Part shown: in pieces, positions 17,624 through 25,219 of the stretch
How the letters are laid out: every line of letters begins with the position of its first letter
How positions within the stretch are numbered: the first letter of the stretch is position 1
Assembly: GCA_963766505.1 (NCBI GenBank)
Contig: CAVYAL010000001.1
Span: 62,001-126,000, forward strand
DNA from: DATIRA01 sp963766505
GTDB taxonomy: Bacteria; Pseudomonadota; Gammaproteobacteria; Steroidobacterales; Steroidobacteraceae
Direction: 5' to 3'
Length of the DNA: 64,000 nt
Position numbers and translations under genes: made by a program
Notes under the pieces: generated by a model
Told to the model about the DNA's origin: nothing
What the model saw: the letters and a program-made list of their open reading frames with translations, nothing else
The model's database searches: none

Positions 17624-18881
17624 CCTGCCCCTTGCCCCGCACGACGTACTTGTAGCTGACCAGCTGCTCGACGCCGACCGGACCGCGGGCGTGAAAGCGG
17701 TCGGTCGAGATCCCGATCTCGGCGCCCATTCCAAACTCGCCGCCGTCTGCATACTGGGTCGATGCGTTGTGCAGCACGATGGCGCTGTCCACGCGCGACA
17801 GGAAACGCTCGGCCACTGCCGGGTCCTCGGTGACGATGGACTCGGTGTGCGCCGAACCGTAGCGGGCGATGTGCTCGATCGCCTCGTCCACGCCGTCGAC
17901 GACCCGGGCCGCGATGATGGCGTCGAGGTACTCGGTGCGCCAGTCCTCCTCGGTGGCAGCCACGACGCGCGGGTCCGCCTGCTGCACACGCTCATCGCCA
18001 CGGACCTCGCAGCCGGCGTCCAGCAGCTCTCGCACGATCGGCTTGAGGTGCGTGCCGAGGCAGGCCTGATCGATCAGCAGCGTTTCTGCTGCGCCGCAGA
18101 TCCCGGTACGCCGCAGCTTCGCGTTGCGGACGATCTCGCGCGCCATCCGCAGGTCCGCAGCACCGTCCACGTACACGTGGCAGTTGCCTTCGAGGTGACC
18201 GATGACCGGTACGCGCGCGTCCTGCTGAACCCGCGCGATCAGGCTCTTGCCGCCGCGCGGCACGATCACGTCGACGTAGTCGGTCATCCCCGACAGCAGG
18301 TAACCGACCGCGGCACGGTCCGTCGTCGGCACCAGCTGTATGCATGCCCCGGGCAGTTCCGCGGCCGCGAGGCCCTCGACCAGGCAGGCATGAATCGCGC
18401 GGCTCGAGTGCAGGCTCTCGCTGCCGCCGCGCAGGATCACCGCATTGCCGGACTTCAGGCACAGCGCGCCGGCGTCGCAGGTCACGTTCGGGCGGCTCTC
18501 GTAGATGATCCCGATCACCCCGAGCGGCACGCTGACGCGCTGTATCAGCAGGCCGTTCGGTCTGCGCCACTCGGCCAGCACCCGGCCGACGGGGTCGCCG
18601 AGCGCGGCGATGTCCTCGACGCCGCACGCCATGCCCTCGATCCGGTTCTCGTCGAGCAGCAGGCGGTCGAGCGCCGCGCGGCCGAGCCCCGCGGCCTCTG
18701 CCTGTTCGAGATCGCTGCGATTCGCGGCCAGGATGCCGGCGGCCCGCTCGCGCAGCGACTGCGCCGCGGCGCCCAGTGCCCGGTCCTTCTGCGGCCCGGA
18801 AGCCCGCGCAAGGACTCGCGCCGCCTCGACCGCCGCGCGACCCATGCCGTCCATCAGTGCCGGGATATCCTGCGCGTTCAT
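17613..18881 (-). CDS. proA: Glutamate-5-semialdehyde dehydrogenase (gamma-glutamyl phosphate reductase)
   Basis: NADPH-dependent second enzyme of proline synthesis, 422 aa, reducing gamma-glutamyl phosphate. Family segments: PLGVIGIIYESRPNVTCDAGALCLKSGNAVILRGG, RTGICGAAETLL (active-site Cys in GICGAAE), and C-terminal STDRFHARGPVGVEQLVSYKYVVRGKGQ. Full length. ATG at 18881 overlaps the proB stop (ATGA), so ProB and ProA, which form a complex channeling a labile intermediate, are translated as a coupled pair. Confidence 0.97.
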   Translation of the reverse strand: MNAQDIPALMDGMGRAAVEAARVLARASGPQKDRALGAAAQSLRERAAGILAANRSDLEQAEAAGLGRAALDRLLLDENRIEGMACGVEDIAALGDPVGRVLAEWRRPNGLLIQRVSVPLGVIGIIYESRPNVTCDAGALCLKSGNAVILRGGSESLHSSRAIHACLVEGLAAAELPGACIQLVPTTDRAAVGYLLSGMTDYVDVIVPRGGKSLIARVQQDARVPVIGHLEGNCHVYVDGAADLRMAREIVRNAKLRRTGICGAAETLLIDQACLGTHLKPIVRELLDAGCEVRGDERVQQADPRVVAATEEDWRTEYLDAIIAARVVDGVDEAIEHIARYGSAHTESIVTEDPAVAERFLSRVDSAIVLHNASTQYADGGEFGMGAEIGISTDRFHARGPVGVEQLVSYKYVVRGKGQVRP

Positions 18882-20014
18882 ATCAGGACCAGGTCGTCTC
18901 GATGGATCATCTCGTCACGGCCCCGGTAGCCGAGCAGGCCCTCCAGCTCGCTGCTCTTCCGACCGCAGATCAGCATCGCCTCAGGGCTCGAGTATGCGGC
19001 CAGGCCGCGCGCGATCTCCACACCCGAGGGTCCCCGCACGATCACCACGTCCCCCTTGTCGAATCTTCCGACGACTTTCACGACACCGGCGGGCAGCAGG
19101 CTGCGGCCATCGCCGAGCGCGCGAGCCGCACCCTCGTCCACCTGCAGTTCGCCGGCGGGCTTCAGCAGGCCCGCGATCCACTGCTTGCGCAGCGTCACCG
19201 GCGAAGCGGCCGCCTCGAACCAGGTGCAGCGCGCGCCGGACTCGATGTTCCGCAGCGGATTGTGCTCCCGGCCGGCGGCGATGCACATGTGGCAACCGGC
19301 CGCGACGGCGATCCTGGCCGCGAGCAGCTTCGTGACCATGCCGCCCGAGCCGACGTCCGAGGCCGAGCCCCCGGCCATCGCTTCGATTTCCGGCGTAATG
19401 GCTTCGACCAGCGGGATGAGCCGCGCCTGTCGGTCTTGACGGGGATCGGCGGTGTACAGCCCATCCACGTCGGAGAGCAGCACCAGCGCGTCGGCGCTGA
19501 CCATCTGCGCGACCCGCGCCGCGAGGCGGTCGTTGTCTCCGTAGCGGATCTCTGCCGTGGCTACCGTATCGTTCTCGTTGATGACGGGAATGGCGCCGAG
19601 CCGCAGCAGCGTGGTGAGCGTGTTGCGTGCATTCAGGTAGCGGCGCCGCTCCTCGGTGTCCCCGAGCGTCAGCAGGACCTGCGCGACGGCAAAGCCGTGC
19701 TGCTCGAGCACCTCCTTCCAGGCATGCGCGAGCCGGATCTGTCCGGCGGCCGCCGCAGCCTGGCTCTCCTCGAGGCGCAGCCGACCCGCGGGCAGGCCGA
19801 GCTGCCGCCGGCCGAGCGCGATCGCGCCCGAGGAGACGACCACGACCTCCTGCCCGCGCGCGCGCAGTGCTGCAAGATCCTCCGCCAGCGACTCGAGCCA
19901 GCCGCGATTGACGCGGCCGCTGCCCGCCTCCGCGAGCAGTGCCGAGCCGACCTTGACCACCACGCGGCGCGCCGCGGGCAGTCGCGGACCGCCGGCGGCG
20001 CCGCCTGGCTTCAT
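18878..20014 (-). CDS. proB: Glutamate 5-kinase
   Basis: First enzyme of proline synthesis, 378 aa, normally feedback-inhibited by proline. The amino-acid kinase domain (about 1-260) shows VVVKVGSALL, VVVSSGAIALG, NENDTV and LLSDVDGLYTADP; the C-terminal part (about 280-370) is a PUA domain (LPAGVVKVVGRFDKGDVVIV). Start ATG at 20014, decided by overlap with the stop of the upstream acyl-CoA dehydrogenase gene (ATGA at 20014-20011); longer upstream frames lie within that gene. Confidence 0.96.
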   Translation of the reverse strand: MKPGGAAGGPRLPAARRVVVKVGSALLAEAGSGRVNRGWLESLAEDLAALRARGQEVVVVSSGAIALGRRQLGLPAGRLRLEESQAAAAAGQIRLAHAWKEVLEQHGFAVAQVLLTLGDTEERRRYLNARNTLTTLLRLGAIPVINENDTVATAEIRYGDNDRLAARVAQMVSADALVLLSDVDGLYTADPRQDRQARLIPLVEAITPEIEAMAGGSASDVGSGGMVTKLLAARIAVAAGCHMCIAAGREHNPLRNIESGARCTWFEAAASPVTLRKQWIAGLLKPAGELQVDEGAARALGDGRSLLPAGVVKVVGRFDKGDVVIVRGPSGVEIARGLAAYSSPEAMLICGRKSSELEGLLGYRGRDEMIHRDDLVLI

Positions 20015-21807
20015 GCGAAATAGAGCTGTTCGTCGCCCAGGCTCATCAGCCCCTCGGCACCCGCCCGGGCCGCGGCGGCATGCGCCTCGGCACGCGGCAG
20101 GATCCGATCGAAGTAATGCGCGGCCGTGACGAGCTTCGCGCGATAGAAGTCCGGGTCCGGCGCGCCCTCGTTGAGCCGCCGTACGGCCACGCCCGCCGAG
20201 GCCAGCAGGCACCAGCCGAGGCAGATGTAGCCGGAGAACTGCAGGTAGTCGTTCGCCGCGGCCGCTACCTCGTCAGGCCCCTTCAGCGCGTTCTTGCACA
20301 GGTCCAGCGTCAGAGCGTCCCACTGGGTCACCCGCTCGCCGAGCGCCTTGGCCATGGCGGCGGTCTCGGCAACCTGCTCCAGGCGCTGGATGGTCTTGCG
20401 GAACAGCGCAGCCACCGCCTGCTGGCTCTTGCCGCCGGTGCCGAGAACCTTGCGGCCCAGCAGGTCCATGGCCTGGATGCCGTTCGTGCCCTCGTAGATC
20501 GGGGTGATGCGCGCATCCCGCAGCAGCTGCTCGACCCCGGTCTCGCGGATGTAGCCGTGACCGCCGTGGATCTGCACCGCGAGGCTCGTGACCTCGACCG
20601 AGGCGTCGGTCAGGAACGCCTTGACGATCGGCGTGAGGAACGCGATCAGGTCGTCGGACTGCTGCCGCTTCTTCGGATCTGGATTGAGATGCGAGCTGTC
20701 GATCTCGCGACCGGTGAGGAAGCACAGCACGCGGCCGCCCTCGACGAAGGCCTTCTGCGTCAGCAGCATGCGCCGCACGTCCGGGTGCACGATGATCGGG
20801 TCCGCGGGCTTGTTCGGCGCCTTCGGTCCCGTCAGCGCCCGGCCCTGCAGGCGCTCTGTCGCATAGGCGACGGAGGCCTGCAGCGCGAGCTCCGACAGCC
20901 CCTGTCCCTGCAGGCCCACGCCGAGGCGGGCGTGATTCATCATCGTGAACATGCACGCGAGCCCGGCGTTCGGCCGACCGACCAGCCAGCCCACCGAGTC
21001 GTTGAAGTGCATGACGCAGGTGGACGAGGCATGGATGCCCATCTTGTGCTCGAGCGAGCCGCAGCTCACGCCGTTCGCCGCGCCGATGCCCTCGCCGTCC
21101 GGCAGGAACTTCGGCACCAGGAACAGGCTGATTCCCTTGGTGCCCTCGGGAGCGTCCGGCAGGCGGGCCAGCACCAGGTGCACGATATTCGGCGTCAGGT
21201 CGTGCTCGCCGCAGCTGATGAAGATCTTGGTGCCCGTGATCGCGTAGCTGCCGTCGCCGCGCGGCTCGGCCTTGGTGCGCAGGATGCCCAGGTCCGAACC
21301 GGCGTGCGCCTCGGTCAGGCACATGGTCCCGGCCCACTCGCCACTCACCATCTTCGGCAGGTAGGCCTGCTTGAGCTCGTCCGAGGCGTGCGACTCGATT
21401 GTCAGCACGGCGCTCTCGGTCAGCCCGGAATACATCTTCCAGGCCATGTTCCCGGAGATCAGCATCTCGCTGAAGGCGAGCGCGAAGCCGCCCGGCATGC
21501 CCTGGCCGCCCCAGTCCGGGTCGGCCGTCATCGTGATCCACCCGTCCTCGCAATAGCGTTGGTAGGCCTCCTTGAAGCCGGGCGGCGTGATCACCTTGCC
21601 GTCCTCGAGCCTGACGCCGTGCTCGTCGCCGACCCGATTGGTCGGCGCCAGCACCGTCTCGGCGAATCGCGCACCCTCCTCCAGGACGCCTTCCAGCAGC
21701 TCCCGGTTGAGCTCCTCCCGGCCGAAGGAACGGTAGTGATCCTCGAAGTCGAGGACCTCATGTACGACAAAACGGAAATCTCGAAGGGGGGCTCTGTAGG
21801 AGTGCAC
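20011..21807 (-). CDS. Acyl-CoA dehydrogenase, large (about 600-aa) type
   Basis: FAD-dependent acyl-CoA dehydrogenase of 598 aa with the C-terminal extension seen in DmdC/AidB-neighbouring clades. Segments: MCLTEAHAGSDLGILRTKAEP for FAD/substrate, YAITGTKIFISCGEHDL, and DARITPIYEGTNGIQAMDLLGRKV with the catalytic Glu of IYEGTNGIQ. The C-terminal 120 residues form an extra helical domain. Start is GTG at 21807 (VHSYRAPLRDF) with AGGA about 9 nt upstream; no ATG fits. 3-methylmercaptopropionyl-CoA or medium/long acyl-CoAs are possible substrates. Oddly, its stop overlaps proB, tying it to proline synthesis. Confidence 0.9.
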   Translation of the reverse strand: MHSYRAPLRDFRFVVHEVLDFEDHYRSFGREELNRELLEGVLEEGARFAETVLAPTNRVGDEHGVRLEDGKVITPPGFKEAYQRYCEDGWITMTADPDWGGQGMPGGFALAFSEMLISGNMAWKMYSGLTESAVLTIESHASDELKQAYLPKMVSGEWAGTMCLTEAHAGSDLGILRTKAEPRGDGSYAITGTKIFISCGEHDLTPNIVHLVLARLPDAPEGTKGISLFLVPKFLPDGEGIGAANGVSCGSLEHKMGIHASSTCVMHFNDSVGWLVGRPNAGLACMFTMMNHARLGVGLQGQGLSELALQASVAYATERLQGRALTGPKAPNKPADPIIVHPDVRRMLLTQKAFVEGGRVLCFLTGREIDSSHLNPDPKKRQQSDDLIAFLTPIVKAFLTDASVEVTSLAVQIHGGHGYIRETGVEQLLRDARITPIYEGTNGIQAMDLLGRKVLGTGGKSQQAVAALFRKTIQRLEQVAETAAMAKALGERVTQWDALTLDLCKNALKGPDEVAAAANDYLQFSGYICLGWCLLASAGVAVRRLNEGAPDPDFYRAKLVTAAHYFDRILPRAEAHAAAARAGAEGLMSLGDEQLYFA

Positions 21808-21884
21808 GGTAGATCCTTTTTTCTCGCTTGCGTGTCGGTGAATTTTACGCGACCCGGGGCCCGGTGACGCTGCGTGAGTTGCGG

Positions 21885-21914
21885 TTGCCTGCCGCGTCGG
21901 GCGACCCGTATAGT
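21885..21914 (+). promoter_or_regulatory. Candidate sigma70 promoter for the acidic protein/GNAT pair
   Basis: TTGCCT (21885-21890) and TATAGT (21909-21914) are separated by 18 bp, about 55 bp upstream of the GTG start at 21970. Matches 4/6 and 5/6 to consensus. Prediction only. Confidence 0.4.
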
Positions 21915-21969
21915 TGTTCGCGGTCCGTTTGATCCAAGATTCCTCATCTTCATTGCCGAGGGTGCGCCA

Positions 21970-22323
21970 GTGAGCCGCGACTACGATCCGGAACCCGGTC
22001 AGTGGTACGAAGATCTCGACCGCGAGGAGATCTTCAAGGTGATTTCGCTGGATCCGGACGAGGCGAGCCTGCGCCTGCAGTGGCTCGATGGCGAGGTCGA
22101 GGAAATCGACCTCGACGCGTGGGCCGAGATGGACCTCGAGCTCGCTGACGAGCCCGAGGGCTGGGCCGACGAAGAGGACGAGGACGACGAGGACGAAGAA
22201 GAAGACGAAGAAGAAGAGGACGACTGGGACGAGGACGAAGACGACGACTGGGATGAGGACGACGAAGAAGACGAGGACTGGGACGACCTCGATGACGAAG
22301 ACGATTACCGTGACCGCGAGTGA
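21970..22323 (+). CDS. Small protein with extreme acidic C-terminal tail
   Basis: A 117-aa protein in two parts. Residues 1-60 form a compact domain (QWYEDLDREEIFKVISLDPDEASLRLQWLDGEVEEIDLDAW), resembling DUF6763-type hypothetical proteins of gammaproteobacteria from memory. Residues 61-117 are almost only Asp and Glu broken by Trp (residues 65, 86, 94, 104), encoded by a purine-rich GAC/GAA/GAG tract. GTG start at 21970 with GAGG 8 nt upstream; the open frame extends further but over the promoter. The stop overlaps the GNAT start (GTGA), so both are made together. Function unknown; the tail suggests binding a basic partner or cations. Confidence 0.75.
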   Translation: MSRDYDPEPGQWYEDLDREEIFKVISLDPDEASLRLQWLDGEVEEIDLDAWAEMDLELADEPEGWADEEDEDDEDEEEDEEEEDDWDEDEDDDWDEDDEEDEDWDDLDDEDDYRDRE

Positions 22324-22907
22324 ACGCCGCGGACGCCGGTTCGCCTGACGCAGCATCCCGACTTCCCAGGGACTACCCCGCCGAACTCGAACGGACCTGG
22401 CTCGCACCGGACGGAACGCCGGTACAGATCAGGGCGCTGCGGCCCGACGACCTGCAGCGGGAACTCGAGTTTGCCCGCGCGCTGTCCCGGGAAAGCCTCT
22501 ATCTCCGGCTGCATTATTCGCCCCGGGAAGTGACCGAGCGGGACGCCGAGCGGCTGCTGGAGCTCGACTATCACGACACGCTGGCGGTCGCGGCGCTGGT
22601 GAGCGGGGATCGCGGCGATCGGATCGTCGGGGTCAGTCGTTACGCCAGGATCGACGCCACCGATCGCGCTGAATGCGCGATCGTGGTCGCGGACGAGTGG
22701 CAGGGCCAGGGCCTCGGGACCGAACTGATGCGCAGCCTGGCCGGCGCCGCCCGTGCGCGCGGAATCGTCACGCTCGAAGGCACGAGCCTGGCCGAGAACC
22801 GCCGCATCCGGGCCTGGGCCCGGGATTTCGGCATCGGGGCACGAACCGAGGCGGCCGGAGGCGGCATGGTCCGCGTCACGCTCGAGTTGGACTCTCTGCC
22901 CGGGTAG
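22320..22907 (+). CDS. GNAT-family N-acetyltransferase
   Basis: A 195-aa Gcn5-related acetyltransferase resembling the C-terminal acetyltransferase domain of Pat/PatZ-type protein lysine acetyltransferases (PVQIRALRPDDLQRELEFARALSRESLYLRLHYSPREVTERD). Acetyl-CoA binding loop: VADEWQGQGLGTELMRSLAGAARARGI. GTG start at 22320 overlaps the acidic protein stop. Its end overlaps the convergent CHAD gene by 32 bp. The likely target is a protein lysine, but a small-molecule substrate is possible. Confidence 0.8.
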   Translation: MNAADAGSPDAASRLPRDYPAELERTWLAPDGTPVQIRALRPDDLQRELEFARALSRESLYLRLHYSPREVTERDAERLLELDYHDTLAVAALVSGDRGDRIVGVSRYARIDATDRAECAIVVADEWQGQGLGTELMRSLAGAARARGIVTLEGTSLAENRRIRAWARDFGIGARTEAAGGGMVRVTLELDSLPG

Positions 22908-23784
22908 CCCGCCTGCAGGCCGACCGCCAGCGCTGGTGGGCCGATCGAACCTTGCGGCTGCGCTTGACCGATTCGACCAGCAGGTCGGCGTCCCGCTCGG
23001 CGAGAAGCTGGTCGAGCCTGCCGGCCAGCCTGGCCCCGAGTTGCACGCGGTTGCGCTCGACCCACTGCCGGGCCTGCACCGTGTCGCGATGCGAGCCGAT
23101 GGAGTCCTGCACGCGGCGCAGGCTTCGCAGCAGCCGGCTGGCCTCGGTCGGTGCCACGTCGGCGACCGACTCCAGGGCATAGCGGCAATGCTTGAACGCG
23201 AGCCTGAGCTGGTGGAGCGCGTCCGCGTCGGAGGGCTTTTTTTCGAGCAGCCGGATCGCCTTGCGAAACGGCCGATCCACGCGATCCAGCGCCTGCTCGA
23301 GCCCGGCATCCTTTTCGGTCAGCAGTCGCTGGTCGGCCCCCTGGCGCAGCAGCGCCCGGGATAACGCGCGCCACTGCGCCCCGGCAAGGCGCTCGGCCAG
23401 CGCCGCACGCGCGGCTTCGCGCTCCCTCCCGGTAAGCCGCAGGACCCGGGTACGGGCCGTCGGACTGACCGAGGCATCGGCCGTCGCAAGACCGACGACC
23501 AGCTCTGCAAGCACGTCCGCCTCCCGCACCCCACCCAGGGCTCGCGCGAAACTGCGCAGGTCCAGCCGGTACAGCCGCGCTCGCCGCGGCTCGAGCATGG
23601 GCCGGTAGGTCTTCAGCAGCGAGCGAAGGCGCCGGGCCGCGACCCGCCCATCGTGGATGTCTTCGGGCCGGGCCTCGCTCAGCCTGGGCAGTATGCCGCC
23701 CAGTCGCTGCTGCTGACGGGCCAGCGCGTCGGCCACGTGCCGGCTACCGGTCCCGAGCCCCTGGGAGTCAGTCGCGTCGATCAT
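22876..23784 (-). CDS. CHAD-domain protein
   Basis: A 302-aa all-helical CHAD protein. CHAD domains carry conserved basic and His residues and bind polyphosphate. The two repeats are visible: VHDGRVAARRLRSLLKTYRP-like first half (DIHDGRVAARRLRSLLKTYR) and second half with DALHQLRLAFKHCRYALES. Very Arg-rich (pI clearly basic). No fused CYTH/triphosphatase domain. The ATG at 23784 lies inside the 3' end of the HTH gene (17 bp overlap), suggesting co-expression. Confidence 0.85.
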   Translation of the reverse strand: MIDATDSQGLGTGSRHVADALARQQQRLGGILPRLSEARPEDIHDGRVAARRLRSLLKTYRPMLEPRRARLYRLDLRSFARALGGVREADVLAELVVGLATADASVSPTARTRVLRLTGREREAARAALAERLAGAQWRALSRALLRQGADQRLLTEKDAGLEQALDRVDRPFRKAIRLLEKKPSDADALHQLRLAFKHCRYALESVADVAPTEASRLLRSLRRVQDSIGSHRDTVQARQWVERNRVQLGARLAGRLDQLLAERDADLLVESVKRSRKVRSAHQRWRSACRRATRAESPTRA

Positions 23785-24076
23785 CGAGCACCATCCCCAG
23801 CAGCGAAGCGACGCTGCGGTGCGACTCGAGCGGGTGTCGCAGCGGCCGGTCCGCGTTCAGCCGGTACCGGTTCCGCCGGCCATGACGCTCCCGGCGCACG
23901 ATTCCCGCGGCCTCGAGGTCGCCGAGGATCTTCTGGACCGCACGCTCGGTGATCCCGACCCGGCTCGCGACGTCCCGCAGCCGGCAGTCGGGATCCTGCG
24001 CCAGGCACACCAGTACGTGTCCGTGATTGCTCAGGAAGGTCCAGTGGCGGGTTGTCGAATCGAGTTCGGATCCCAT
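23768..24076 (-). CDS. Winged-helix transcriptional regulator
   Basis: A 102-aa DNA-binding protein with one winged helix: LVCLAQDPDCRLRDVASRVGITERAVQKILGDLEAAGIVRRERHGRRNRYRLN. The recognition helix is ERAVQKILGDLE and the wing is RRERHGRRNRY. It resembles small MarR/IclR-N-terminal-like regulators with no effector domain. Start ATG at 24076 (MGSELDSTT). It overlaps the CHAD gene, so it may regulate its own operon; target unknown. Confidence 0.8.
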   Translation of the reverse strand: MGSELDSTTRHWTFLSNHGHVLVCLAQDPDCRLRDVASRVGITERAVQKILGDLEAAGIVRRERHGRRNRYRLNADRPLRHPLESHRSVASLLGMVLDDRRD

Positions 24077-24184
24077 GGGGCACCCCGGAACTTCCCCTGA
24101 CGGCAAATGTCGGAAGTTTTGTTCCGGTTTCAGGCTTCGTGAAGTATTCTAGGCCCGGCTGCGGGGAAAGTCGCGCCGCGCGGC

Positions 24185-24210
24185 CTTGAATCCCGGAATG
24201 CGATCCCCAC
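24185..24210 (+). promoter_or_regulatory. Candidate sigma32 heat-shock promoter of htpX
   Basis: CTTGAA (24185-24190) and CCCCAC (24205-24210) are 14 bp apart, close to the sigma32 consensus CTTGAAA / CCCCATNT. The start of transcription would be near 24218, some 40 bp before the htpX ATG. htpX is a classical heat-shock gene in E. coli. Confidence 0.6.
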
Positions 24211-24256
24211 CGAAGTGTTTCGGCCCGTCCGGCCCTTTTTGGAGACCGTCCCAGAC

Positions 24257-25141
24257 ATGAAGCGCATCATGCTTTTCCTGGCCACGAACCTGGCCATCAT
24301 CGTGCTGCTCGGCATCGTGCTGCGCCTGCTCGGCATCGAGCGCATTCTCGACGAGCAGGGCATCGGACTCGACTACGGCAACCTGCTCGTATTCGCGGCG
24401 CTGTTCGGCTTTGCGGGTTCGTTCATCTCGCTCGCGATGTCCAAGTGGACGGCCAAGCGGATGATGGGCGTCCGGGTCATCACCCAGCCGGGCAACTCGG
24501 CCGAGAGCTGGCTGCTGAACACGGTACGAATGCAGGCCCAGCAGGCCGGCATCGGCATGCCGGAGGTCGGAGTGTTCGACTCGCCGGAACCGAACGCCTT
24601 CGCGACCGGTGCAAGGAAGGACGCAGCGCTGGTGGCGGTCAGCACTGGCCTGCTCGCCAGCATGACCCAGAAGGAGGCGGAGGCGGTGCTGGCCCACGAG
24701 GTGAGCCACGTCGCGAACGGCGACATGGTCACGCTTGCGCTGATCCAGGGCGTCGTCAACACCTTCGTGATCTTCATCGCCCGCGTCGTGGGCCACACGG
24801 TCGATCGCGTCGTGTTCCGCAACGAGGAAGGGCACGGGCCCGCGTTCTGGATCACGACGATCGTCGCCGAGATCGTGCTGGGACTCTTCGCCACGATGAT
24901 CGTGATGTGGTTCTCGCGACAGCGCGAGTTCCGCGCGGACTCGGGCGGCGCGCGGCTTGCCGGCCGCGAGAACATGGTTGGAGCGCTCGAACGCCTGCAG
25001 CAGCGGCATGCCGGCGCGCTGCCGGACAAGATGGCTGCCTTCGGCATCTCCGGCGGGAAGGCCGGCGGCCTGCGCAAGCTGTTCATGACCCACCCGCCGC
25101 TCGAGGAGCGCATCGCCGCTCTGCGAAACGCGACCTACTGA
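24257..25141 (+). CDS. htpX: Membrane zinc protease HtpX
   Basis: M48-family inner-membrane metalloprotease of 294 aa (E. coli 293) that degrades misfolded membrane proteins with FtsH. The active site is H147-E148-x2-H151 in LAHEVSHVANGD; the third ligand lies in REFRADSGGARLAG. Four hydrophobic segments (about 5-24, 42-60, 158-180, 195-215). Start ATG at 24257 (MKRIMLFLATN), which is the family start; 14 upstream codons are open but unlikely. Sigma32-like promoter upstream and strong terminator downstream mark a single-gene unit. Confidence 0.97.
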   Translation: MKRIMLFLATNLAIIVLLGIVLRLLGIERILDEQGIGLDYGNLLVFAALFGFAGSFISLAMSKWTAKRMMGVRVITQPGNSAESWLLNTVRMQAQQAGIGMPEVGVFDSPEPNAFATGARKDAALVAVSTGLLASMTQKEAEAVLAHEVSHVANGDMVTLALIQGVVNTFVIFIARVVGHTVDRVVFRNEEGHGPAFWITTIVAEIVLGLFATMIVMWFSRQREFRADSGGARLAGRENMVGALERLQQRHAGALPDKMAAFGISGGKAGGLRKLFMTHPPLEERIAALRNATY

Positions 25142-25165
25142 GGTCTGAAGACCGCACTGCACCGA

Positions 25166-25196
25166 GACCGCGCCGCACTCCGGCGCGGTCTTTTTT
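25166..25196 (+). terminator. Rho-independent terminator after htpX
   Basis: Perfect 10-bp stem GACCGCGCCG / CGGCGCGGTC with a 5-base loop (CACTC), directly followed by TTTTTT. It lies 25 bp past the htpX stop and before the photolyase start. Confidence 0.95.
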
Positions 25197-25219
25197 CTGG
25201 ACACCAGGGAGCAGGACCG

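Noticed and set aside
21808..22407. 200-codon upstream extension in frame with the acyl-CoA dehydrogenase
   Set aside because: Val/Phe-rich complement of the acidic tail gene; family alignment and ribosome site favour GTG 21807.
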